From positions 434,001 through 498,000 of the forward strand of contig CAWKAO010000003.1 in the NCBI GenBank assembly GCA_963847665.1: DNA of 64,000 nt. Reading direction: 5' to 3'. How positions within the stretch are numbered: the stretch's first letter is position 1; every line of letters starts with the position of its first letter. Below are positions 35,749 through 44,174 of this stretch, piece by piece. The notes beneath the pieces were generated by a model that was not told the origin of the DNA, did not search any database, and worked only from the letters and a program-made list of their open reading frames with translations. A program made the translations under genes and the position numbers. This DNA is from CAWKAO01 sp963847665. Lineage in GTDB: Bacteria; Actinomycetota; Humimicrobiia; Humimicrobiales; Humimicrobiaceae.

Positions 35749-37266
35749 ATGAAAGACTCAATACTAGGAATCGATATAGGGACATCCAGCATAAAATGCA
35801 GTCTTTTTGATTTTAATGGAAATGAACTTCTGAGTTCCTCAAACGTCTACCAGAATATTTATGCTGAACCGGGAATTGTAGAAATCGATACAGAAATATT
35901 ATGGAAGGCAGTCTTAAAAGCAATAAAAGAGATCGTTGACCTGAGTACTGACAAATATAAAATAATCTCGGTCGGGATGTGCGCAATAATGATAATGCCT
36001 GTTTTGCTGGATAGCAAAAACAGGGTGATCAGGCCAATAATCCACTGGTTTGATCAAAGACCCCAGCAGCAGTATTTTGAAATTAAAAAAAAGGGACTCG
36101 ATAAGCTGATCGCCAGGTATTCAGGAAGCACCCTGACAGGTGAAAGTACCATAAATTCCCTTTCCTGGGTAAAAAGATTTGAACCGGATAATTATAAAAA
36201 GATATCAAGGTTTATAATGCTCAAGGATTTCATAAGGTTTAAGCTCACCGGCAGAATAATGAGTGATTTTGGGGATGCCTCCGGGAGCCAGATGCTGGAT
36301 ACAAAAAAATGGAAGTGGAGCGATGAATTAATAGAAGCACTGGGATTTAAAAGCTATATTTTTCCGGACCTTTATAAGCCCTATGAAATCGGGGGCAATA
36401 TATCTGTAGAAGCCGCAGCAGAAACAGGGCTTACGCAGGGAACTCCTGTAGCGGTCGGTTCCGGTGACGGAATCACTACTATATTTGGTCTTGGCATATA
36501 TAGAGAGGGACAGGTGGGAGTGACCGTGGGTTCTGCAGGTGTAATAGCAGCGCCTTCCAGGACTTATCCTGCAGATGATAATTCAAGAGGATATATTTTC
36601 TGCCACCCCATGTGTGACCGCTGGTTTTCCCTGATGGCAACTGCCTCTTCGGGAGAGATATTAAAATGGTATCACGATGTTTTAATAAAGGATGAAAAAA
36701 CGACTTTCGCCATGCTTGATATCGAGGCAGCAGGATCACCTGCTGGTGCAAACTGCCTTATGTTTCTTCCGTATCTTCTGGGTTCAAGAAACCCTAACAG
36801 CAATCCTCTTGCTTCGGGTGCTTTTATCGGGATGAGGTATGGCCATACAAGAGAAGATATCACCAGGGCGGTACTTGAAGGCATTTCACTTGAACTTGCA
36901 GATATTCTTGATGCATTAAGGGATATCCTTTCAGGAAAAAATATTTCTATAGATGAAGTAAAATTGTCCGGTGGAATAACTAACAGCAGTTTCTGGAAGC
37001 AACTCATTGCAGATATCCTGGCTGAAGATATGACCACAACAGGGGTAAAAGAACTGGGAACACTTGGATCTGCAGTTATTGCATCTGTTTCAGCAGGGGT
37101 ATACGATAATCTTGAAACTGCTGTAAAAAAGATGATCCATAATGATGACATTATCAAGCACAATAAAAAACTTGAAGGATTTTACAAAAAGAGATTTTCA
37201 GTATTTAAAGATATTTACAGGATCCTTGAACCAGAGTTTGGGTCGATCTTAGGACAGCAGTCATAG
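35749..37266 (+). CDS. FGGY carbohydrate kinase, xylulokinase/gluconokinase-like
   Basis: 505 residues from ATG 35749, where the ATP-loop ILGIDIGTSSIKCSLFDFNG begins; the frame open from 35614 adds 45 residues that overlap the previous gene and match nothing. Further motifs: HWFDQRPQQQ, VGSGDGITTIFGLG, VTVGSAGVI, and the C-terminal KLSGGITNSSFWKQLIADIL. With D-lyxose isomerase (38941) and a pentose epimerase (41650) nearby, D-xylulose is a reasonable substrate, though gluconate-like substrates cannot be excluded. Confidence 0.85.
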   Translation: MKDSILGIDIGTSSIKCSLFDFNGNELLSSSNVYQNIYAEPGIVEIDTEILWKAVLKAIKEIVDLSTDKYKIISVGMCAIMIMPVLLDSKNRVIRPIIHWFDQRPQQQYFEIKKKGLDKLIARYSGSTLTGESTINSLSWVKRFEPDNYKKISRFIMLKDFIRFKLTGRIMSDFGDASGSQMLDTKKWKWSDELIEALGFKSYIFPDLYKPYEIGGNISVEAAAETGLTQGTPVAVGSGDGITTIFGLGIYREGQVGVTVGSAGVIAAPSRTYPADDNSRGYIFCHPMCDRWFSLMATASSGEILKWYHDVLIKDEKTTFAMLDIEAAGSPAGANCLMFLPYLLGSRNPNSNPLASGAFIGMRYGHTREDITRAVLEGISLELADILDALRDILSGKNISIDEVKLSGGITNSSFWKQLIADILAEDMTTTGVKELGTLGSAVIASVSAGVYDNLETAVKKMIHNDDIIKHNKKLEGFYKKRFSVFKDIYRILEPEFGSILGQQS

Positions 37267-37325
37267 ATGATTTAGCAGAACTGAAAATATAATTAGCAAA
37301 TGATTAAAAAAGGACCGGAGGTAGT

Positions 37326-37808
37326 ATGGCGGAAAAAGAAAAAAATAACAGTGAAATGCCTGAATGGATGGGCGCCTATCCTTATCCGAAAAATAAAAAA
37401 AGGCCAGTAGTAATAAGAAAAGCTGACCGCAAACCTCTTATTTATGGGAGGGGAAATAAACTCGATACCACCCCGCTTTCAATAAGTACTGACAAAATAG
37501 GGTATCTCGGTGAATATACGGTACCGCCTGGCAGTTACTTCGATCCGCCAGATATACACCCCGGAGATGAATGTTACTACTGTCTCGAGGGTACAGCCCA
37601 TCTTTTTGACCCTGTTACTGGTGATGTCGTGGAGTTAAATCCCGGAGATGCACTGCTGATACCGAAGGGGACATGGCATATAGGGTTTAATTTTGGCGAT
37701 AAAAACTTCAGGCTTCTGGCTCTGGTGGCTCCATCAATATGGTCCGAAGACGATATGGGGCTTGATGTAAATTATAGCGGGAAGCAGGCTTTTTATAAGG
37801 GTGAATGA
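37326..37808 (+). CDS. Cupin protein A
   Basis: 160 residues after ACCGGAGGTAGT. Core cupin motif DIHPGDECYYCLEGTAHLFDP and second motif PKGTWHIGFNFGD. The N-terminal EWMGAYPYPKNKKRPVVIRK block and C-terminal GKQAFYKGE are shared with cupin C at 38414, so the two are paralogues. Metal-binding residues (His, Glu, His) are present. Cupins of this kind in sugar loci may act as isomerases or lactone/acid epimerases; no direct clue to substrate. Confidence 0.8.
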   Translation: MAEKEKNNSEMPEWMGAYPYPKNKKRPVVIRKADRKPLIYGRGNKLDTTPLSISTDKIGYLGEYTVPPGSYFDPPDIHPGDECYYCLEGTAHLFDPVTGDVVELNPGDALLIPKGTWHIGFNFGDKNFRLLALVAPSIWSEDDMGLDVNYSGKQAFYKGE

Positions 37809-37900
37809 TATTTTAGCCCAGTCAAAAAAATCAAAATATAGAAAGATCGATAAAAAACGATCTGAAAAGTAATAAAAAAATGGATCTCTAAAGGAAGTGA

Positions 37901-38348
37901 ATGCAGATGGAAGATAACAAAGACCTAAAAGCCCTAGACCTGCTTGGAAGGTTTCCAGTTTCAGGTGAAGAAGCAAGGAAAAATAAAAGGCTGATACATA
38001 TTCCACAGGATAAGATGTTAAGGCTCATACATGGAAAAGAAAACCATATTCTTGTCTCATTCTTTGTAAGCAATGATTTTGTTCATTTTGGCAAAGATAC
38101 AAATTCCAAAAGGTATATACTCTGACCCTGAGACCCATAAGGGGGATGAAGTGCTCTTTGTCCTTAAGGGAAAATTAACAGTACAGGTGTATGAGGATGA
38201 CAATGAGGACGATTCAAGCGTTTTGCATGAATCCTATGAAATACTCCCGGAGGAGCAGTTTTTAATACCGGAAGGCATGAAGCACAGATATCTTAATTTT
38301 TCAAATGAAGTAGTCGAAGCGGTTTTTGGTATTGCCCCGGAACTGTAA
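37901..38348 (+). pseudogene. Cupin protein B, one frameshift
   Basis: About 149 residues if repaired. First frame from ATG 37901 (or ATG 37907) carries DLLGRFPVSGEEARKNKRLIHI and SFFVSNDFVHFGK; one extra A near 38095 (GGCAAAGATAC for GGCAAGATAC) moves the rest to IQIPKGIYSDPETHKGDEVLFVLKG and LPEEQFLIPEGMKHRYLNF. Two cupin motifs are thus in different frames. It is only distantly like its neighbours A and C. Confidence 0.7.
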
Positions 38349-38413
38349 TAAAAAACAAAAACATCTGAGGGAAAATTAAATAATCACATATAAATATATT
38401 CAGAGGTATAAAA

Positions 38414-38977
38414 ATGAGCGATAAAGATAAAAAACCAAAAAAGAAAGCAAAATTTCCAGAGTGGATGGGGAACCTTCCATTTCCACCAGATAAAAAAAAG
38501 CCAAAAGTCATCAGGAAAGAAGATGTCATAAATACTGTTTACGGTAAAGGGGATAAACCTGTAAAAGTCACAATAGTAGCTGATACAAACAGGCTTTATT
38601 TTTCAGATTATTCCATAAAGCCGGGAGGATGGTTTGAGCCCCCCGATATCCATGCAGGGGATGAAGTATATTACTGCCTTGAAGGTGAGGCTACGATGTT
38701 TGACCCGGTAAATGGCGATACTTTTGTCTTAAAAGAGGGTGACGGTTTTCTTATACCCAAAGGCACCTGGCATGTCGGTTATAACTTTGGGGACAAGCCT
38801 TTCAGGCTGCTGACTATCATTGCCCCAAAGGCTTGGGCGGACCTGGATGTCAATTTTGACGGTAAGCAGGCTTTTTATAAGAACAGGATCAGGAATAAAA
38901 CCGATAGGAAAGCTGTAAAGGTTTTCTTTAAAGATATCTATCAGTATATCTTCCAGTCAAGCGTATCATCACTATAG
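38414..38977 (+). CDS. Cupin protein C, paralogue of cupin A
   Basis: 187 residues, ATG after CAGAGGTATAAAA. Shares with cupin A the EWMGNLPFPPDKKKPKVIRK block, DIHAGDEVYYCLEGEATMFDP, PKGTWHVGYNFGDKPFRLL and GKQAFYK. It carries 26 more residues at the C-terminus, and the last 37 bases overlap the convergent D-lyxose isomerase gene. Cupin A ends at the corresponding site, so the tail may come from a lost stop or one-base error just after 38880. Confidence 0.8.
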   Translation: MSDKDKKPKKKAKFPEWMGNLPFPPDKKKPKVIRKEDVINTVYGKGDKPVKVTIVADTNRLYFSDYSIKPGGWFEPPDIHAGDEVYYCLEGEATMFDPVNGDTFVLKEGDGFLIPKGTWHVGYNFGDKPFRLLTIIAPKAWADLDVNFDGKQAFYKNRIRNKTDRKAVKVFFKDIYQYIFQSSVSSL

Positions 38978-39480
38978 TTATCAAAAAGATCCCTTGATGT
39001 GGAGGAGACTTCAAGGGCGACCACACCTTCCGGACCGGCCTGCCACCAGTGTTTTTCATGGAGTTTGATAGTATACTGGTCCCCGGGGTTTAGGATCACT
39101 TCATTACGGCTGGTAAAATATTTTTCTTTACCTTCAGGGATCTTAGCTTTAATATTCTCTGTGGGCTTGCCTTTCCCATAAGCATAAGCAGAACCCCATA
39201 ATACCCTGAAAGTCTCTTCTTTACCCTTATTTTCCTCTACATCCGGATGAAAATGCTCAGCAGCACTCTGGCCCGGGAAAAAGACCAGGAATTTTCCACA
39301 ATATCTTTCAGTATTTACAAAAGTCACTATTACAATACCCATCTTAAAAAAATCACCGGTATTATAATCAAAAATCTGTAATTTATTTTTTTTCTCTTCC
39401 TCTGTAAGCAAAATACCTGCTTTTTCAAAATAAACAATCGCTTTTTCCCTGATCTCTTTTTGCTGTTGGCTGGTTAGCAT
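38941..39480 (-). CDS. D-lyxose ketol-isomerase, Bacillus YdaE-like cupin isomerase
   Basis: 179 residues. Interconverts D-lyxose and D-xylulose (also D-mannose and D-fructose). The N-terminus IREKAIVYFEKAGILLTEEE, RYCGKFLVFFPGQ, the metal-binding EHFHPDVEENKGKEETFRVLWG, and GDQYTIKLHEKHWWQAGPEGVV then EVSSTSRDLFD match the YdaE-type lyxose isomerases closely. AGAAGGAGGAATGA precedes the start. It overlaps cupin C tail to tail and is divergent from the LVIVD lipoprotein. Confidence 0.87.
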   Translation of the reverse strand: MLTSQQQKEIREKAIVYFEKAGILLTEEEKKNKLQIFDYNTGDFFKMGIVIVTFVNTERYCGKFLVFFPGQSAAEHFHPDVEENKGKEETFRVLWGSAYAYGKGKPTENIKAKIPEGKEKYFTSRNEVILNPGDQYTIKLHEKHWWQAGPEGVVALEVSSTSRDLFDNYSDDTLDWKIY

Positions 39481-39570
39481 TCTATCATTCCTCCTTCTGA
39501 TGATTGCATGATCTATTTTATTATTATAAGGCTTCCAGGGCCATGATAAAAAGGGTAAAACCTATTTTTA

Positions 39571-39598
39571 TTGAAGAAATAGATATTTATTCTACAAT
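39571..39598 (+). promoter_or_regulatory. Candidate sigma-70-type promoter for the LVIVD lipoprotein
   Basis: TTGAAG at 39571-39576 and TACAAT at 39593-39598 with a 16-base spacer, 50 bases before GTG 39648. Confidence 0.45.
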
Positions 39599-39647
39599 TA
39601 AGGTATAAGTAATACTTTTTATGAAATAAAAGGATAGGAAGACCATT

Positions 39648-40256
39648 GTGAGGAAAAAAGCTAAAAAATATTTTTATTTTGTTATCCTGATGACAATTAT
39701 AACAATATTAGTTACTGGCTGTTCAAGCGCTACAGTATCAGAAGAGGGAAGTTATTGTGGTCCACCATATATCAACAGACTCGTATCTGAAAAAGACTAT
39801 GTATATTCTACGTTTGTTGTTTTATGCGGAGCAGACGTCATCCAAAGCGGTATTCAGATAAAAACGACAAAAGGGGAAATCGTCGCACAGGAAGAGTTAC
39901 TAAAAGGTTGGGCAAATGGCATTTTTGTAAAAGATAAATATATCTATGTGGCAAATGGCACAAACGGGTTTTTGATAATAAACGCCAGTAATATAGAGAT
40001 CCCTGTAGTCGAGGGTAAGATAGATACTCCGGGTTATGCGAATGCTGTTTATGTAATTGATGATATTGCACTTATTGCAGATGGAACAGAAGGCATACAG
40101 GTCATTGATATCAGCAAAAAAAGCAGTCCGGAAATAATTTTTAATTATGAGACAGTGGGCTATGCTTTTGATGTTATCGCAGATGAAGAAAATGTCTATA
40201 TAGCAGATGGGTCAAAAGGTCTTTTGATCATCGGGAAAGAAGAACTTATAAAATAG
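39648..40256 (+). CDS. LVIVD-repeat beta-propeller lipoprotein
   Basis: 202 residues from GTG 39648. Signal peptide (YFYFVILMTIITILVTG) with lipobox VTGC. The mature part has repeats of the LVIVD type: KDKYIYVANGTNGFLIINAS, DIALIADGTEGIQVIDIS and ENVYIADGSKGLLIIG, about 42 residues apart. Full LVIVD propellers have more blades, so this is a short form of about four blades; an assembly or truncation is possible. Surface protein of unknown ligand. Confidence 0.75.
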   Translation: MRKKAKKYFYFVILMTIITILVTGCSSATVSEEGSYCGPPYINRLVSEKDYVYSTFVVLCGADVIQSGIQIKTTKGEIVAQEELLKGWANGIFVKDKYIYVANGTNGFLIINASNIEIPVVEGKIDTPGYANAVYVIDDIALIADGTEGIQVIDISKKSSPEIIFNYETVGYAFDVIADEENVYIADGSKGLLIIGKEELIK

Positions 40257-40278
40257 TGGACCTATAGCAGACCGATTC

Positions 40279-40524
40279 TCAGTCTTCTTCATCGATGACT
40301 TCACCGATCGGTTCTCCTACCTGTATTACTTCTCCCTCTTCTTTTAATATCTGCAGGATACCGCTCTTTGGTGATTCTAAAGCTGTGGTCACCTTATCAG
40401 TCGTTACCTCTACTATCTCTTCACCTTCTTTTACAATGTCGCCATCTTTCTTGAGCCATTTATCAAGAGTACCTTCTGTGGTAGTCAGACCCATTTTCGG
40501 TAGAAATACTTCTTCTTTCATCAA
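40279..40524 (-). CDS. Stand-alone lipoyl-domain protein (E2-type)
   Basis: 81 residues, a single biotinyl/lipoyl attachment domain: VFLPKMGLTTTEGTLDKWL, EIVEVTTDKVTTALESP (lysine of DKV is the lipoylation site) and GILQILKEEGEVIQVGEPIG. No subunit-binding or acyltransferase part follows; the next frame toward lower coordinates is the reverse end of the LVIVD gene. It is downstream (reverse direction) of E1 beta with a 114-base gap, so it probably carries the acyl group made by the E1 alpha/beta pair. Confidence 0.85.
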   Translation of the reverse strand: MMKEEVFLPKMGLTTTEGTLDKWLKKDGDIVKEGEEIVEVTTDKVTTALESPKSGILQILKEEGEVIQVGEPIGEVIDEED

Positions 40525-40637
40525 GTTCCTTTCCAGCGCTATGTATCATTAAATTATTATATAAATAAAATACTATCAAACCTGAAGATGCCAGGGGGAC
40601 TATCTCAGATCCGGTATTTATAATATTTTTTATTCGA

Positions 40638-41625
40638 TCAATTCTTTATAGTCTTTAAAACTGCAGCTTTTACCTTTTCGGGACTTGGTATGAACTCATT
40701 TTCAAGAATAGGGCTCAAAGGTATTGTCGTGTTTGCTCCAGTGACCCTGATTATCGGAGCTCTTAAGATAGGAAAAACCTTCTTCTGCCACAAGTGCCGC
40801 TATTTCTCCTGCAAATCCTCCTGTCCTGTATGCTTCCTGTACTATTACAAGCCTTCCAGTCTTTTTGACAGAATCTAAAATAGTTTTAATATCAAGAGGA
40901 ACAATGGTCCTGATATCTATAAGGTCGACCGATATGCCTTCTTTCTCAAGATCAGAAGCAGCTTGTTTTGCTTTATGGACCATCATGCCCCAGGCAACAA
41001 CAGTCACATCGCTTCCACTTCGTACAAGGTTTGCCTGGCCGAGAGGTACTGTATAGTCTCCCTCCGGGCATTCACTGCTCATCCCATAGATGACTTTATG
41101 TTCAAAAAAGATAACAGGGTTATCATCCCTGACCGCGCTTATTAAAAGACCCTTTGCATCATAGGAATTAGAGGGCATTACGACTTTAAGTCCGGGAATA
41201 TGAGCGACCCATGCTTCAAGACTCTGGGAATGCTGTCCCGCACCACTTACACCTGCACCGCATGCGGCTCTCAATACCATCGGGACCTTTGCTTTCCCGC
41301 CGAACATATATCTCATCTTTGCTGCCTGGTTTGCGATCTCATCCATGGCAATACCAATAAAATCAGCAAACATTATCTCTACGATCGGCCTGTATCCAGC
41401 TGCTGCAGCTCCTACCCCGATTCCTGCGATAGCAGTCTCTGATATCGGTGTATTTAACATTCTTTCAGGTCCGAATTCTTCGATCATCTTTCCTGTTACA
41501 CCAAAAGCACCACCGATAACACCGATGTCTTCACCTGCAAGAAATACCTTGGGATCCCTTCTCATTTCCAGAGTCATTGCTTCCCTTACAGCTTCAGCCA
41601 TTGTAAGATTCCTTTTACCTGTCAT
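40638..41625 (-). CDS. TPP-dependent 2-oxoacid/acetoin dehydrogenase E1 beta subunit, one C-terminal frameshift
   Basis: About 328 residues if repaired. Reading from ATG 41625 (after AACAGGAGGTTTCAA): FLAGEDIGVIGGAFGVT, TPISETAIAGIGVGAAAAGYRP, HSQSLEAWVAHIPGLKVVMP, and in the C-terminal domain VVAWGMMVHKA and AYRTGGFAGEIAAL. At about 40770 one extra A (AAGAGCTCCG) breaks the frame; the next frame gives APIIRVTGANTTIPLSPILE and ends FIPSPEKVKAAVLKTIKN at TGA 40638, the normal E1 beta end. Partner of E1 alpha at 33555 though in opposite orientation. Confidence 0.88.
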
Positions 41626-41649
41626 TTGAAACCTCCTGTTATTTAAAAA

Positions 41650-42265
41650 TTATTGGCCATCTTTAAAAAGACTTGAACCATAGATCAAAATATCTGCACC
41701 TTTTTCTGTTACCATTTTTTCAGTTTCATCATTTATTGAACCGTCAACAGAAATAGTTATATCATAACCTGCTTTGATTATTTCAGATCTTAACTTCTTT
41801 GATTTTTTGCAGTGATTTATCGATAAACTTCTGCTGCCCGAAACCCGGATACACTGTCATTATGATTATATTATCAATAAGAGGAAAATATTTTAATATT
41901 TGACCGGTTTCGATTTCAGGATCCAGAGCTACAGAGCTCCTGATGTTTTTGGCCCTTAAGAATTTTAAATCCCTTTCCACCGTTTTTGTAGAAGTCGGGT
42001 GTATTGTTATTTCGTCAGCTCCGGCTCCTATAAACATCTCGAGAAATTCACCAGGGTTCTGGATCTCCAGGTGGACATTAAAAAAAAGTGAGGTAATTTT
42101 TCTGAGTGATCTTATTATCTGTGGACTGAATGCGAAATTTTTAACGAAATGCCCGTCCATGACATCAAAATGCAATCCAGAAAAACCTTCAGATTCGATT
42201 TTTCTTATTATGCTTTTATAATCTGATGCATCTGCTGAAAGCAGGGAAGCATATTTTTCTACCAT
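41650..42265 (-). CDS. rpe: Ribulose/pentose-phosphate 3-epimerase, one C-terminal frameshift
   Basis: About 205 residues if repaired. ASLLSADASDYKSIIRKIE, GLHFDVMDGHFVKNFAFSPQII, NVHLEIQNP, ITIHPTST and IIIMTVYPGFGQQKFI are the metal and phosphate motifs of RPE (the usual VMTVxPGFGGQ). At about 41795 one extra A (GTTAAGATC for GTTAGATC) breaks the frame; SEIIKAGYDITISVDGSIN and GADILIYGSSLFKDGQ continue to TAA 41650. SVDGSIN carries the second catalytic Asp. Fits a D-lyxose/xylulose branch with the kinase at 35749. Gene name by family; a hexulose-6-phosphate epimerase (AlsE) is possible. Confidence 0.82.
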
Positions 42266-42396
42266 TTTTTTAAAGTCTTCCAGTATAATTTTTAAGGATC
42301 TTATTTAAAATGATCAAATGACCATACCAGAATCAGAATAAAAAACCGGCCTGTATAATATTACCAAAAAAACAGTCATTATTATACCAGAGTATT

Positions 42397-42425
42397 TTGC
42401 GATACAGATAAAAATTACATATAAT
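42397..42425 (+). promoter_or_regulatory. Candidate sigma-70-type promoter
   Basis: TTGCGA at 42397-42402 and TATAAT at 42420-42425, spacer exactly 17 bases. It would drive the E1 beta remnant and then the rhamnose isomerase gene. Confidence 0.55.
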
Positions 42426-42482
42426 CTTAATGCAGTAAGATATTTTAAATATTTTTAATTTGCCTGTTAAATAAAAGACATA

Positions 42483-42729
42483 ATGGACCATTTCAAAAAA
42501 CTTTCTTCAACAGAAAAGATCAGTCTGTGCAGGAGTATAGGCGGGGAGATAGCTTCAATAATAAATCTGGAAGCCTTTGACTATCTTGATCATCCTGTTT
42601 TAAGGATAGGGGGCCCTTTTACCCCTGTTCCCAGTTGTGATAATCTTGAAGATCTATTTTGTCCCGGATGCGGCCGGGATCGTGAAAATATTAGTATCCC
42701 ATTTCCAGTTAAAGGGTATTTCCCGATAG
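42483..42729 (+). pseudogene. Remnant of a second E1 beta gene (transketolase C-terminal domain), one frameshift
   Basis: About 82 residues. CRSIGGEIASIINLEAFDYL followed by DHPVLRIGGPFTPVPSCDNLED is the C-terminal domain of an E1 beta subunit (compare GGFAGEIAALVAEEGFSYL of the gene at 40638). One extra T in TTTTG near 42660 then separates LF from VPDAAGIVKIL, the normal ending. No N-terminal TPP or pyrimidine domain precedes it; upstream DNA holds only the promoter. It is therefore a second, mostly deleted E1 beta gene. Confidence 0.68.
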
Positions 42730-42871
42730 AAGCAGAAATAATTCCTGTATAAAGCATATGGTCTTGGGATATAATATTTTAAGTAGTTTTTAAAAATTTT
42801 TAATCAATTCGCCTTTAGAAGGCCAAGATAAAATACTAAAAAAGATAATTGAATTTATCAATGGAGGTAAA

Positions 42872-44131
42872 ATGAATACGGGACAAAGATACGAACAGGC
42901 AAAGGAGAAGTATGCTGAATTTGGTGTGGATGTAGAAAAGAAACTCGATTTCCTTTCGACTGTCCCGCTCTCAATACACTGCTGGCAGGGAGATGATGTG
43001 GGAGGTTTTGAATCTGATAATGTAAGCCTTGGCGGTGGAGGAATATTATGCACAGGTAATTTTCCTGGCAAACCAAGAAACATAGAGGAGTTCACGACCG
43101 ATACGGAACTTGCTTTTTCATTGATACCGGGAGCAAAAAAACTTGCGCTCCATGCTATTTATGGTGATTTCAAGGGGAAACTGAAAGATAGAAGCCAGAT
43201 AGAACCCAGTCATTATGACTACTGGATAGACTGGGCAAAAAAATTTGGATATGGCATTGATTTTAATCCTACTTTTTTTTCACATAAGATGGCGGAGACA
43301 GGATACACGCTTTCAAGCCTTGACAGGAATATCAGGCAGTTCTGGATAGACCATACAAAGAACTCAAGAAAAGCTTGTGACCATATCGGCAGATCGGTCG
43401 GCCAGGTGTGTGTAAACAATATTTGGATACCGGATGGCTCAAAAGATGTAACAGTAAACAGGCTGAAACACAGGGAAAGGCTTCTTGAATCACTGGATGA
43501 GATTTTTGCTATAAAATATCCTGAAAAAAATGTAATAGATTCACTGGAAAGCAAACTATTTGGTATCGGCATGGAATCTTTTACATCTGGTTCCCACGAA
43601 CTCTACCTTGGGTATGCTGCAAAAAATGGCCTGGGAGTAACGCTGGATACTGGTCATTTTCATCCCACAGAACTTATATCTGATAAAATAACATCAGTTA
43701 TGCTTGTCGTAAAATTTATTTCCCTGCATATTACAAGGGGTATCAGGTGGGATAGTGACCATATTCCTATTCTTTCTGATGAGCTTGTATCAATAATGCA
43801 GGAAATAGTCAGGGCCGATGCATTTAATAAGGTATATATGGGTACAGATTACTTCGATGCCAGTATGAACAGGATCGGTGCCTGGGTGATCGGGGCAAGA
43901 AATACCTTTAAAGCCCTGCTTATTGCATTACTTGAACCTACGGAAAAGATAGCAAGGTATGAAAGCGAAGGAAATATGTTTGCAAAACTTGCACTTTATG
44001 AAAATCTTAAATTCATGCCTTTTGGTGATATTTGGGATCATTACTGTGAAAAACAGGGTGTTTTATTGGATGATCAGTTTATAGAAAGCATAATGAAATA
44101 TGAAAAAGAAGTGATGTCAAAAAGAGGCTGA
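42872..44131 (+). CDS. rhaA: L-rhamnose isomerase
   Basis: Converts L-rhamnose to L-rhamnulose with Mn2+. 419 residues, the RhaA length. PLSIHCWQGDDVGGFE is diagnostic; LHAIYGDFKGK, NNIWIPDGSKD, GVTLDTGHFHPTELISDKI and GIRWDSDHIPILSDE hold the metal ligands. ATGGAGGTAAA precedes ATG 42872. Located 33 kb from rhaM-rhaB-aldolase, so the rhamnose pathway is split into two loci here, with a candidate promoter at 42397. Confidence 0.95.
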   Translation: MNTGQRYEQAKEKYAEFGVDVEKKLDFLSTVPLSIHCWQGDDVGGFESDNVSLGGGGILCTGNFPGKPRNIEEFTTDTELAFSLIPGAKKLALHAIYGDFKGKLKDRSQIEPSHYDYWIDWAKKFGYGIDFNPTFFSHKMAETGYTLSSLDRNIRQFWIDHTKNSRKACDHIGRSVGQVCVNNIWIPDGSKDVTVNRLKHRERLLESLDEIFAIKYPEKNVIDSLESKLFGIGMESFTSGSHELYLGYAAKNGLGVTLDTGHFHPTELISDKITSVMLVVKFISLHITRGIRWDSDHIPILSDELVSIMQEIVRADAFNKVYMGTDYFDASMNRIGAWVIGARNTFKALLIALLEPTEKIARYESEGNMFAKLALYENLKFMPFGDIWDHYCEKQGVLLDDQFIESIMKYEKEVMSKRG

Positions 44132-44174
44132 GAAACACAATAAGAAAATATTCAAGACAGAAAGGTTATTTGTT

